Source: Bacteroidales bacterium 6E (lineage in GTDB: Bacteria; Bacteroidota; Bacteroidia; Bacteroidales; Prolixibacteraceae). From it: a stretch of 64,000 nt of DNA. A program made the position numbers and the translations under genes. Below are positions 10,501-17,771 of this stretch, piece after piece (the first letter of the stretch is position 1; every line of letters begins with the position of its first letter). Below the pieces are notes generated by a model that saw only the letters and a list, made by a program, of their open reading frames with translations, did not search any database and was not told the origin of the DNA. The stretch covers positions 83,973 through 147,972 of the forward strand of contig DF970667.1 in the NCBI GenBank assembly GCA_001270045.2, read 5' to 3'.

Positions 10501-10778
10501 TGGGAAATATTGGGGTCACCTTTGAAATGCCGGAAGAAAACCTGGTCAAAATCACCGTGACTGACAATGGCAAAGGCAGGCCGGAAGGTGCCGAACAGCC
10601 TTCCGGATTTCTGGCGGAAACACGAAAACACAGTGGCAGCCTGACATCTGAGCGTATTAGACTTCTTAATACACCAGAAAACCCTGGCAGATTCAGGGTG
10701 ACCTATACCGACCTGTCGGAGGATGGTATGCGCACAGGTTTAAAAGTGGAGCTGTGGCTGCCGGCGAAGTTAGGATAG
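7572..10778 (+). CDS. Propeller-sensor histidine kinase (LytS-type)
   Basis: 1068-aa membrane sensor kinase. The likely start is TTG at 7572; it gives a good signal sequence ending in LNAQ, whereas the next ATG falls inside that signal. Periplasmic part: two-component regulator propeller repeats (GLLWIGTRTGLCTFDG, DGNLWIAS, DILWIGTTNEGL and others) over about 35-690, then a Y_Y_Y immunoglobulin-like domain near 740-800. One membrane helix near 815-835 follows, then a short coiled coil and a His_kinase domain with His868 (QMNPHFIFNSING) and an ATPase domain with N-box VENSIRHG. Propeller kinases of this phylum usually sense oligosaccharides or similar ligands. It is cognate to the LytTR regulator 10 bp upstream. 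Confidence 0.92.
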   Translation: MKSCIKKYLPGYLIPTLLGWGLLVMFFAAPSYLNAQKYPTRNYTMQDGLPGMSIQCIFKDSRGLLWIGTRTGLCTFDGKQFRVIGKPEGLNSTNIWSIAEDKNGDIWLGSIDDGVIRYDGLKFELYDQKRGLADNRIRVIEYSKKYDCIVAGSYKGFSKITRDTILNFPEPGENRKTIDVVGDITDMGEYLYILTYGYQNPVRFYPATNEYVSLAGRNGRYPKFSFGGLLTSNGDTVLSQNHVGVMIYKRDGSVIENSSMGQIFNMDEDNDGNLWIASWSYPGRTMAEGVFKYDGHTFTNYKDAFGITDKEIWTVLYDREQDILWIGTTNEGLFKVTFSGIEIYTPSMMGIPHQKLNDIYADSDDRIWITATDELVKMDRDGTFEYMDPHPRLSTFGEYWTFFHRKVWMNRDSVMIKAISVPPHRLSEFEEQIDFNYQYIVGDPPHSILFSNRFGLFNYNTLTGQRKFLGPEASARSRFSLMGKDTLLLYGWGSTVVSTKFRHESIEIDDSDLHLFTDREDPLNTRQVIRKDYTNWYASDTYGLWKSQGMKAERVFDADSLMGSDLTAICFGPKDHLIIGSNSGELSFAGYEKDTFRIFHTFSKEDGILGNSISWLYVCDRNKLWIGTNLGINVMNIDSLYLKGKAIIRTMNQEEGYTTLAAQKAVSDSKGNLWLTDRDQVVKLNRQKFLSQNNTPGKLVISGIEINNRPIASDIREQLNPWTWKHDQTLVLKSNENNITFFFKVLNYKNPGKDRFRHFLEGFDKQWSTYEESGKIAYSNLPSGTYTLHVEGINLQSLNSPETAIIPFKILTPWWQLWYIRLAFIAAILLGIHLYINNIRKGKKQKHEMEKTMAELQIKALQAQMNPHFIFNSINGIQYYILDNKTDKVLGYLSDFSKVVRTTMEHTSRKWILVSEEIEFLSSYLRLEQMRFPDKFEFDIRWLGNDSQPEAVQIPPMTIQPFVENSIRHGFNAITHMGNIGVTFEMPEENLVKITVTDNGKGRPEGAEQPSGFLAETRKHSGSLTSERIRLLNTPENPGRFRVTYTDLSEDGMRTGLKVELWLPAKLG

Positions 10779-11149
10779 CAGCCATTTCCCGAAATATCTC
10801 CATCCAGACTGGTCCGGGATAATCCATCAATCAGTATATTGAAAAGGGGAATCGCCACATCCACTGCCGGGCAAACAGGCATATAAAGGCCATGCCACAG
10901 CAGTTCATGCGTGTCGTAGGGTAACACCAAAAAAGGGAGCGCATTCGTTTGAGGGAATGCATTATCAGGACATAAACATAAAAAATCCTTGGGAAGATAT
11001 TCTTATAAATGTATGACCGTAAGGTTTTTAAGGATTAACGTTGTTCATGATGGGTTGACTGTATATCAAGCGTCAAACCTGATCAAAATGGCAAATACTT
11101 TTGTAAGGTCATTCAGTCGAAAAATATCCAGAGGTCCGCGACATCCTGA
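10779..11149. other. Intergenic gap between convergent genes
   Basis: About 370 bp between the ends of the propeller kinase and the WD40 gene. It holds a weak hairpin (GCATTC/GAATGC arms near 10942-10961) that may aid termination. I see no convincing gene; a minus-strand open frame at its left end overlaps the kinase and was rejected. Confidence 0.5.
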
Positions 11150-12127
11150 CTAATCCCTTGTCTCCTGAAATTTCATGTCAGCTGCCTCTATAACCCGCAC
11201 ACCCTCTCCATTTGAGGCAACAACTAACTTCAAAAACTCTTTCTCATAAGGGATAAATCCAATCTTCATGATTGCACCTTTTAATCTGGCAATATATGAG
11301 ACACCCGGAGAGACTATCGTCAGCCTTCCGTTTAAGCTTGAAACTGCAAACGCCTGCAATGCAGGGATATAATCCAGACCTGTGAGGATATCCATTCTCG
11401 AAAATCTGTTTATCTGGAAGGTGACATTCTGATGATCAGATAAATTCCATTTCAATATCCGCGAATCATCACCACTTGAAAACAGTTCATCATTACCATT
11501 AAACAATAATCTGCGCACCCAGCTCTTGTGTCCTGCCAGGGTTGCGACAAGTTTTCCATTCTCGACAGAATAGAGACGTATATATGTGTCACCACCCGTT
11601 GTTGCAATCAAATTTCCGTCAGGACTGAACTGGACTGAAGTGATATCCTTGAGGTGATCATTCCATACATAAACATTCTTTTGATTTCGGATATCATATA
11701 GTGTTACACAACCATCCGATCTGCCCCATAAAACAAATTGCTGGTCTTGCGAAAGCTTGACGGCCGTTATGGCTTTTCCGCCTGGAGGGATGGAAAATTG
11801 GACATCCCGACTCTTCATGTCATGTACAATTAAAGCGCCGTCTACCCCACCACATGCAATAAGGTCACCATCCTCAGGATGGTCGACAACCAAAATCCTC
11901 TCATTAAAACCTGTAATTACTTCATCCAGTAACTGGCCCGTGCGGGTTGAAAATATTTTGACATTGCAATTATCGGCAACAGCCAGCTTTTCACCTCCTT
12001 CGTACAGACAAAAATCAACTATCATGTCACTCTCTGTTTGATAGATCAATTGATCTTCCTTCACCTGGGCAGAGGACAAAGCACAGATAAAAAAAGAAAA
12101 CAGGGTTAAAATTAATTTTCCCATCAT
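11150..12127 (-). CDS. Exported WD40-repeat protein
   Basis: About 325 aa from the ATG at 12127, which lies 4 bp behind the previous stop. An upstream in-frame ATG at 12160 would overlap that gene and spoil the signal peptide (MMGKLILTLFSFFICALSSAQ). The mature protein shows several WD-type blades, for example VQFSPDGNLIATTGGDTYIRLYS followed by LVATLAGHKSWVRRLLF. It is probably a single seven-bladed propeller in the periplasm or on the surface, used for binding. Last gene of a three-gene cassette with a beta-barrel and a TIG/Kelch lipoprotein. Its partner or ligand cannot be read from the sequence. Confidence 0.75.
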   Translation of the reverse strand: MMGKLILTLFSFFICALSSAQVKEDQLIYQTESDMIVDFCLYEGGEKLAVADNCNVKIFSTRTGQLLDEVITGFNERILVVDHPEDGDLIACGGVDGALIVHDMKSRDVQFSIPPGGKAITAVKLSQDQQFVLWGRSDGCVTLYDIRNQKNVYVWNDHLKDITSVQFSPDGNLIATTGGDTYIRLYSVENGKLVATLAGHKSWVRRLLFNGNDELFSSGDDSRILKWNLSDHQNVTFQINRFSRMDILTGLDYIPALQAFAVSSLNGRLTIVSPGVSYIARLKGAIMKIGFIPYEKEFLKLVVASNGEGVRVIEAADMKFQETRD

Positions 12128-12131
12128 ATCT

Positions 12132-12821
12132 CTAATATGTAAATCGTTTCTCATAAACAAACCGGTATATCAACCCTATTCCATATCGACCATAAAAAAA
12201 TCGCTGGTCATTATATAGTTCTGGCTTAATAAAATTATTCTGTAAACTGCAGGAAAAATGCAATCCTAATGCGCTCGAAAAATAGTATTCCACTCCCGCA
12301 CCCACATTTATACCAAAAAAATTATCGACACCTTTTGTCTTGAGGTAATGTTCGTCTCCTGAATAATCATTTTCAAAAATGGGAGTGCGCAATGACAGTT
12401 TTGACTGTCCTATAACAGGACCAACCTCACCGAAAAATTTCAGCCGATTATAAGTGCCACTTCTTTGGAAGCGGCTGTGCATCTGGATAACAGGAGAAAA
12501 TGAAATCATATTTACAACTGATCCTGAATAGAGCAAATAATCATCTACATTCCAATTATCGCCGGTAATCCTGTCAAATTCTAATCCGACGCTATACTTT
12601 GGATGCCATTTCCATAACGTCTTCAAGGAATATCCGGTCAGTTCGGACATATTCGAAAAAAGACGCGGATATACAAATCCTTTGGTGTCCGACATTTTTT
12701 TTCCAAAAAAGTCACCTCCATGGTAATTGATGTTAACATTTAGCTTTTTATCAACCAGTTGGGCATGCCCGGCACAAACCATAAAACCCAAGATTAACAA
12801 TAAATATATCCGTTTTGCCAT
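12132..12821 (-). CDS. Outer membrane beta-barrel protein
   Basis: 229 aa with a signal peptide (ends VCAGHAQ). The mature chain alternates polar and hydrophobic residues with many aromatics, has Tyr/Phe-rich strands such as GINVGAGVEYYFSSALGLHFSCS, and ends in a strand YGIGLIYRFVYEKRFTY. These are features of a small 8-10-strand outer membrane barrel of the OmpA/porin-like type. It sits 3 bp after the TIG/Kelch lipoprotein gene and 4 bp before the WD40 gene, so the three are one transcription unit. No ligand can be named. Confidence 0.75.
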   Translation of the reverse strand: MAKRIYLLLILGFMVCAGHAQLVDKKLNVNINYHGGDFFGKKMSDTKGFVYPRLFSNMSELTGYSLKTLWKWHPKYSVGLEFDRITGDNWNVDDYLLYSGSVVNMISFSPVIQMHSRFQRSGTYNRLKFFGEVGPVIGQSKLSLRTPIFENDYSGDEHYLKTKGVDNFFGINVGAGVEYYFSSALGLHFSCSLQNNFIKPELYNDQRFFYGRYGIGLIYRFVYEKRFTY

Positions 12822-12824
12822 GAC

Positions 12825-14288
12825 CTAATTTTTTGAAGGATCAAATTCCCACATCGTCCAGGAAGTAATGAAATAAAGTTTACCGTTATAGGAAAAACTT
12901 GCGGTTGCCCGGGCCTGTTCCGGACAACTGTGATAATTAAGCCAGTTATTCCTTATTGGATCGAATTCCCAGATTTCTCCTGTGCTCTCTGATGGCCATT
13001 CATTATTCCTCCCAAAGCTTATAAAGAACTTATCATTAGCAATTGCCAGCCCCCACACATTACGCGAATTGATAGGCACTTCACCTATCAATGACCAATC
13101 ATTATTGCCAGAATCAAATTTCCAAAATTGACTGACAGGATCCTTATTTATACCCAAATAGAGACTACCATTCAGGGACAGGGCAAAAGATCCAGCCGGA
13201 GCCAACAGAATTCCCGGATTCGTATCACTCAAAACAGACCAGCTGTTTGTCTCGGGAGCATACTCATACATAACCATATTGTCCGTTAAAGTTCCCAGGA
13301 TGATCTTATTATTCAATACAGTGAAAAAATAATTGTACCTGACCCCATATTGAGACCAGAGATGTATTTCACGGATGGAAGGGACAGGAGGAAAAGCCAA
13401 ATCTTTCCATTGATTTCCCAAAGGATCATAGCTCCGAAAACCATCCGGGAAAAGTATGTAAGCGGTTTGATCTATCACACCTGCAAAAAGGGCAATAGTT
13501 TCATTGAATGGATAATTCCGGGGCTCATTCCACTGCATAGTCTGAAAATCAAGAATGGATAGTGAACCTTTATTTAGCATATAACCCAATTGGCCGATCT
13601 GGAAATATGCCCCAATCCAGAGGTTATTAATATCTTGTATTTTTTTCCATGGAAACCACATACTGAATTTCTCTGCCGAGACAGCTTTCTTTCCGGCAGC
13701 TTCAACACTGATAATTACGTCAGAGCCTAATGATATTTTCGGAATTGTTACCTTGATCTGCTGGTCCGACAGTGAATCCACGATAACTTTCACGTCACCA
13801 AAATAAACATTCATCTCATCTTTCATGTAACCAAAATTCTTACCCTTTATGACTACCTGGGTGCCAATTGGTCCAGAATGAGGATTAAAACTATCTATCT
13901 CAGGAGGATTGCTCCCCTGGCTCTCAAAAAGCAGTCTGTTTCCATATACCAAACCACCAGCGGTCCAGGCGCATGCCCGCACATAATACTTGGCATCATT
14001 TCGGTGCCCACTGCCCATATAGAAACTGAAATAACCGTTTTGATCAACATCACATCCAATTATTTCACCTTGCCCTGGTTCCGGAGATGGTTTCTTGCTA
14101 ATGATAAAACCATATTTAACTCCGGGATCATCGGTCTGATGGGTCACCCGGCCATGCAATTCAGCCCCAAGCGGCGTAATTTGGACGACGTCACCGGTAA
14201 GGACTACAGGACCCTCATATTCAGTTTGCTTCTCACAGGATATGAAAATGAATGAAGCAATTATTAAATATTTCAAATTTTTCATCAT
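12825..14288 (-). CDS. Lipoprotein with fibronectin-like, IPT/TIG and Kelch-type domains
   Basis: 487-aa lipoprotein: signal MMKNLKYLIIASFIFISC with lipobox Cys. Residues about 25-125 form a beta-sandwich of the kind common on this phylum's surface proteins. An IPT/TIG domain follows at about 128-205 (DSFNPHSGPIGTQVVIKGKNFG is its N-terminal half). The rest repeats Kelch-like blades (WKKIQDINNLWIGAYFQIG, NNDWSLIGEVPIN, IWEFDPIRNNWLNYHSCP). TIG/Kelch lipoproteins are frequent in Bacteroidota and are thought to bind polymers. First gene of the cassette with the barrel and WD40 proteins. Function unknown. Confidence 0.8.
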   Translation of the reverse strand: MMKNLKYLIIASFIFISCEKQTEYEGPVVLTGDVVQITPLGAELHGRVTHQTDDPGVKYGFIISKKPSPEPGQGEIIGCDVDQNGYFSFYMGSGHRNDAKYYVRACAWTAGGLVYGNRLLFESQGSNPPEIDSFNPHSGPIGTQVVIKGKNFGYMKDEMNVYFGDVKVIVDSLSDQQIKVTIPKISLGSDVIISVEAAGKKAVSAEKFSMWFPWKKIQDINNLWIGAYFQIGQLGYMLNKGSLSILDFQTMQWNEPRNYPFNETIALFAGVIDQTAYILFPDGFRSYDPLGNQWKDLAFPPVPSIREIHLWSQYGVRYNYFFTVLNNKIILGTLTDNMVMYEYAPETNSWSVLSDTNPGILLAPAGSFALSLNGSLYLGINKDPVSQFWKFDSGNNDWSLIGEVPINSRNVWGLAIANDKFFISFGRNNEWPSESTGEIWEFDPIRNNWLNYHSCPEQARATASFSYNGKLYFITSWTMWEFDPSKN

Positions 14289-14376
14289 AGATAATTGATC
14301 TTCATAAGTTTGGTCATTGTGCGAAGAAGGAGTCTATGAAAACAAATTCAATATTACTTTCCGTAAAATTATCAAA

Positions 14377-15306
14377 TTATTGTTCAGAAGTATCCATAAA
14401 TCCTTTCAAAAAATCGCAGATCTCGACTAAAGCCTGCTTGGCTTCGGGAAATAAGGGTGACAGCAATGGAAATGCATGGATCATGCCCTCCCACTGCCGC
14501 AAGGTGACATCGACACCATGCTCACGGGCCAGGCGGGCGATGTTCATGCAATCGTCGAAGTGGATCTCGTGGGTTCCGACACAAATATACAATGGAGGAA
14601 TGCCTTCGAAATTGCCAAACTGTGGCGAAAGCAAAGGGTTTGTCGGATCGTTATCTGCTATGTACATCTGTGTCCAGACCGTCCACGATCCCATTGGAGC
14701 CACATCCTTGCCTGCATTGTAGGTGAAGGAGTCGGCCAGACAGCGCAGGTCGGTTACCGGGGAAATCGAGAAGGCTGCCCTGGGCAATTCAATGCCCTTG
14801 TCTTTCAACGCCAGCAACAGGGAAAGAGTCAGTGTAGCCCCTGCCGATTCGCCTCCAACGATGATGTTACGGGCATCGTACCCACGGTCAAGCAACCAGC
14901 GGTAAGCATCCACGCAATCGTCGACAGCCGCCGGGAACGGATGCTCAGGTGCAAGCCGGTAGTCGAATACCAGGGATCGGATGCCACATTCCTCCGCAAA
15001 CTTGGCAACATGCATACGGTGGGTCAGGCATGATCCTGAGATGAATCCACCGCCATGGATATACAGCAGGACCTTGTCTTCGGCAGGATGTGGAGGGATA
15101 ATCCACTCGGCTTTCATCCCGTAAATTGACTCCGCTTCGGCGGTTACGGTTTTTGGTAACTTTATTTTCGATGAAGCATTATCGACACTTTTCCGAAAGG
15201 CTTCCACCGAGAAGTTCTCATCAACCACTTCCGGTTTCAGCTTAAACTGGAAAAGGTTCCTGTTCCGGATCAGCCGGATAATCAGTTTGCTTTGAAGACT
15301 TTGCAT
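14377..15306 (-). CDS. Alpha/beta hydrolase, hormone-sensitive-lipase type esterase
   Basis: 309 aa from the ATG at 15306 (MQSLQSK); the frame is open back to 15384 but that extension is not typical. It has the HGGG oxyanion motif at residues 84-87 and the nucleophile elbow GESAG with Ser154, both hallmarks of the HSL (family IV) esterases. The His of the triad is likely in EGMIHAFPLL near the C-terminus, and an acidic residue sits shortly before it. No signal peptide is seen, so it should be cytosolic and act on short acyl esters. It follows the diacylglycerol kinase gene by about 100 bp on the same strand. Confidence 0.88.
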   Translation of the reverse strand: MQSLQSKLIIRLIRNRNLFQFKLKPEVVDENFSVEAFRKSVDNASSKIKLPKTVTAEAESIYGMKAEWIIPPHPAEDKVLLYIHGGGFISGSCLTHRMHVAKFAEECGIRSLVFDYRLAPEHPFPAAVDDCVDAYRWLLDRGYDARNIIVGGESAGATLTLSLLLALKDKGIELPRAAFSISPVTDLRCLADSFTYNAGKDVAPMGSWTVWTQMYIADNDPTNPLLSPQFGNFEGIPPLYICVGTHEIHFDDCMNIARLAREHGVDVTLRQWEGMIHAFPLLSPLFPEAKQALVEICDFLKGFMDTSEQ

Positions 15307-15403
15307 AATGTGACAGTTTTTATACACCTTGAAATAATGACTGCCGATTGATGTTGAAACTACAAATAAGACAATATAAACCAATTATCTGCATCATTCA
15401 TTT

Positions 15404-15784
15404 TCAGAACATTGCCATGATCCGGGGAATAAAAACCAATGCTCCGATGAAGATGGCCACCAAGGCTGATACCAACACGGCACCCGCCGCAAAATCCTTG
15501 ACCTGCCCGATTCGTTCATTCCACTTTGGATCCACCTCATCAGCCAGCTTTTCGATAGCCGTGTTAAACAACTCGGAAATGAAAACCAATCCTGAAGCGA
15601 AAACAACAGCCATCCATTCATAGGTTCCAAGTTTGAATGTCAGTCCGGCCACAATGACTAACACCAGGATCACCAAATGAATCCTCGCATTGTGTTCCTT
15701 CTTCACAAGGCGCATGATTCCCCGAAAAGCATATATGAAGCTCTTGATTCTCTTTTGAAAGGAAAAAGGCTCAGTATCAGACAT
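15404..15784 (-). CDS. dgkA: Diacylglycerol kinase, prokaryotic DgkA family
   Basis: 126-aa integral membrane protein with three transmembrane helices. It has the family signature SELFNTAIEKLAD, which includes the catalytic Glu, and the later motif KDFAAGAVL. In Gram-negative bacteria DgkA rephosphorylates diacylglycerol left over from envelope sugar-phosphate transfers. The related undecaprenol kinase of Gram-positives shares the fold, so the exact lipid substrate is inferred. The length is normal for the family. Likely co-transcribed with the esterase gene downstream. Confidence 0.9.
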   Translation of the reverse strand: MSDTEPFSFQKRIKSFIYAFRGIMRLVKKEHNARIHLVILVLVIVAGLTFKLGTYEWMAVVFASGLVFISELFNTAIEKLADEVDPKWNERIGQVKDFAAGAVLVSALVAIFIGALVFIPRIMAMF

Positions 15785-15836
15785 CAGGCTTTCAGATTAC
15801 CGGGTTTAAACTAAACTTTTTATAAGCCTACAGACC

Positions 15837-16679
15837 CTATCGGGCATACAAATCAAAAAACTCTGCCGTATCTTTTATTTTGGAAATCCCAAGAATCCAG
15901 CATACCTCTGAAAGGTCCGAAAAGTCGAGCCCGCCAGCCGAGACTGCCTCATTGTGGTAACGGCCGTCAGCGGCATTGTAGCGGTTGGCAACATCGACTG
16001 CCAGCTGCCAGATGGCCTTCTGTTTGGGATCGGTCACCTTTTCTTTCCACAGGTCATAACCAGGGGTGCGGAATCCCGGGGTACCATTGCCCACGGCATT
16101 TCCGTCGGGGATCTTCCGGTAATCGGTTTCGTCCTTCACATACTGGAGCAGTTCGGGGGTAGTCACCTCCTCGTTCCAGTTGCTATGCTGGACCACCGTA
16201 ATCCTTGTTTTGGTATCGATTTCGGGATAATCTGCCTTTAATGCCTTCACTACGGTGGCGGTAAAGTCAGACTGGCCCGCATCGGCTATCCAGACATGAC
16301 CCTTCTTCTTCAAGGATTTAGCTGCCAGTTTGGTCACTTGTCCGACAGCCACATCGAAATCAGCATGGGCATCCGACCAGTTCGCCTTGAAAGCGAGCTC
16401 GAGAACATTGTTGGGGGGCACATACAATCCGTCCTGCGTTCCATAGGTCCCCGTCACCACATGTGCATTCACCTTTTTGAAGTCGGGATAAGCCAAAAGC
16501 GTCGCCAGGGCCGCCATCGTATGAACGTCATCCACATCAGTTTTGCAATCGCAGTGCAGCAACAGAAAATCACGCTTCGGATTGAATGTTTGTCTACCGG
16601 AAGAATTGCCTTGGGCCATTGCACTGAAAGAGAGCACAATACATGACATGAATGTCATCAGGAAAAGTTTGGTTTTCAT
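15837..16679 (-). CDS. Exported nucleoside-hydrolase-like protein
   Basis: 280 aa with a signal peptide (ends SAMAQ). Shortly after comes LLLHCDCKTDVDDVHTMAA with acidic residues 44, 48, 50 and 51, the place and pattern of the calcium-binding DxDxDD cluster of nucleoside hydrolases. The body is alternating alpha/beta, and the protein resembles the nucleoside-hydrolase fold in general rather than a characterised enzyme. Export to the periplasm is unusual for a nucleoside salvage enzyme but common for this group in Bacteroidota. Substrate unknown. A second, longer relative of the same fold is encoded at 44747-46201. Confidence 0.65.
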   Translation of the reverse strand: MKTKLFLMTFMSCIVLSFSAMAQGNSSGRQTFNPKRDFLLLHCDCKTDVDDVHTMAALATLLAYPDFKKVNAHVVTGTYGTQDGLYVPPNNVLELAFKANWSDAHADFDVAVGQVTKLAAKSLKKKGHVWIADAGQSDFTATVVKALKADYPEIDTKTRITVVQHSNWNEEVTTPELLQYVKDETDYRKIPDGNAVGNGTPGFRTPGYDLWKEKVTDPKQKAIWQLAVDVANRYNAADGRYHNEAVSAGGLDFSDLSEVCWILGISKIKDTAEFFDLYAR

Positions 16680-16843
16680 TTTGGTTCAGTTGATTTACAA
16701 TAGATGGTTTCATTCTCAGGCATTTCCCTGATACGGTGTACAAGGTAAAAAGTTATTGTTAAAAACACAAGCCTATTATATTGATAAAGCAAATCTTTTT
16801 TGGATAGGTCTATGAGCGTTAAATGATTGGCACAATTTCTCAC

Positions 16844-16870
16844 CAAAAAGGCGCACGGGAAGGTGCGCCT
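16844..16870 (-). terminator. Terminator of the OsmC transcript
   Basis: Perfect 8-bp stem AGGCGCAC/GTGCGCCT (16849-16870) with a six-base loop. Read on the minus strand it is followed by a run of T. It lies 38 bp after the OsmC stop codon. Confidence 0.8.
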
Positions 16871-16907
16871 CATGATGTTTGGCCGGCATCAAACCGGAAA
16901 TTCAGGA

Positions 16908-17360
16908 TTACACCGGAACTGAATCATAAACGACATCCAGCACCAGTGGTGTTGGATTGGCAAGATTGTCGTTGATTGGGCAGCGGTTTTTGATGATCTC
17001 GATCCATTCGCTAACACGCTCAGGTGAAGCATCGGTTTCGGGGGAAAACTCTACCCTGATCTGTTTGAAGCCAGCCCTTTCATCGTCTGAATAACCGAAC
17101 AGCCGGGCAGGATTGATATCACCCTCAACCTTGATTTGCAATCCTGTCAGTCCGATACCCAGTTCCCTGGCTGTCAGGTGCGCCACCACATTGATGCAAC
17201 CGGCATAGCTGGCCAAAAGGTATTCGACCGGATTGGCACCCAGATCGTCACCACCCAACGCTGGAGGTTCATCAACCACAATACTGAATTGTCTTGCTTT
17301 CGCCTCTAATCGCGCTGCAGTTTGCGCTTTTCCTTCCACTTGAAAAATTAAATCGCTCAT
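16908..17360 (-). CDS. OsmC/Ohr family peroxiredoxin-like protein
   Basis: 150 aa, the usual OsmC length. It carries the two active-site cysteines of the family: one in LLASYAGCINVVAHLTARELG (central helix) and one in IKNRCPINDNL near residue 125. OsmC proteins reduce organic or inorganic hydroperoxides using these two thiols. No signal peptide, so cytosolic. The gene starts 24 bp behind a strong minus-strand terminator (17389-17416) that is preceded by a Met/Cys-rich 35-codon frame, an arrangement that suggests control by attenuation. Confidence 0.88.
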   Translation of the reverse strand: MSDLIFQVEGKAQTAARLEAKARQFSIVVDEPPALGGDDLGANPVEYLLASYAGCINVVAHLTARELGIGLTGLQIKVEGDINPARLFGYSDDERAGFKQIRVEFSPETDASPERVSEWIEIIKNRCPINDNLANPTPLVLDVVYDSVPV

Positions 17361-17383
17361 AACTTTTTTGGATTAAAATGAAT

Positions 17384-17416
17384 AAAAAAAGCCCCTCACG
17401 GATCCGTGAAGGGCTG
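17384..17416 (-). terminator. Terminator in the leader of the OsmC gene (possible attenuator)
   Basis: On the minus strand the sequence AGCCCTTCACGGATCCGTGA continues into GGGGCT and then a run of seven T. The stem is nearly perfect over about 13 bp. It stands between a small reading frame (17442-17549) and the OsmC start codon at 17360. A terminator at that place either ends the small transcript or controls OsmC by attenuation. Confidence 0.75.
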
Positions 17417-17441
17417 TTGTCTGATTTATTGATGTCTTACT

Positions 17442-17549
17442 CTAATCTTCCAATATCAAGGACATACGATCACCCTCCACATGTTTTTCCGACATACGGC
17501 AGCACATACACATCATGATGGCATTGATTATGGAGCGTGAACTTGTCAT
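17442..17549 (-). CDS. Small Met/Cys-rich leader-like peptide
   Basis: 35-codon frame starting at the ATG at 17549 and ending in TAG. The middle reads IINAIMMCMCCRMSEKHV, with four Met and three Cys codons packed into a dozen positions. An in-frame ATG at 17642 would give 66 residues but the added part looks random. About 25 nt after its stop a strong terminator begins, then OsmC. The codon pattern is what an attenuation leader sensing Cys or Met supply would need. Whether the peptide is made is unknown. Confidence 0.45.
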   Translation of the reverse strand: MTSSRSIINAIMMCMCCRMSEKHVEGDRMSLILED

Positions 17550-17556
17550 TAATATA

Positions 17557-17577
17557 ATCCTATTATTTTGATAGGAT
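17557..17577. promoter_or_regulatory. Inverted repeat upstream of the Met/Cys leader frame
   Basis: Perfect 7-bp arms ATCCTAT and ATAGGAT spaced by seven bases, lying 8 bp before the leader ATG on the minus strand. It may be an operator or may stabilise the start of the transcript. Confidence 0.35.
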
Positions 17578-17693
17578 GTGAATATGTGAATAAAAAATAA
17601 TTCATCATTACGTTGACAGATTATTTTTTTGACTATTAACATTTTCTTTAAAATTATATTAAAACCGCTTTTCAGTTCCTACCTTCCAAAATG

Positions 17694-17732
17694 GATTACG
17701 CCATGGTTACAGCTGGCAACCATGGCGTAATC
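17694..17732. terminator. Perfect 15-bp inverted repeat after the hydrolase gene
   Basis: Arms 17694-17708 and 17718-17732 are exact reverse complements (GATTACGCCATGGTT) around a nine-base loop. It lies 40 bp beyond the hydrolase stop. There is no T-run on either side, so it may be a factor-dependent terminator, an RNA 3'-end stabiliser, or a protein site. Confidence 0.55.
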
Positions 17733-17771
17733 AATGGAGGATAGCTAAAGGGCGACGCAGCTGCCCCTTAA

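Noticed and set aside
10703..10930. 75-codon minus-strand frame at the end of the propeller kinase gene
   Set aside because: Half of it overlaps the kinase gene; the remainder has no recognisable feature or ribosome-binding site.
16676..16873. 65-codon minus-strand frame between OsmC and the nucleoside-hydrolase-like gene
   Set aside because: It begins within the OsmC terminator hairpin and reads into the next gene's start; no feature supports it.
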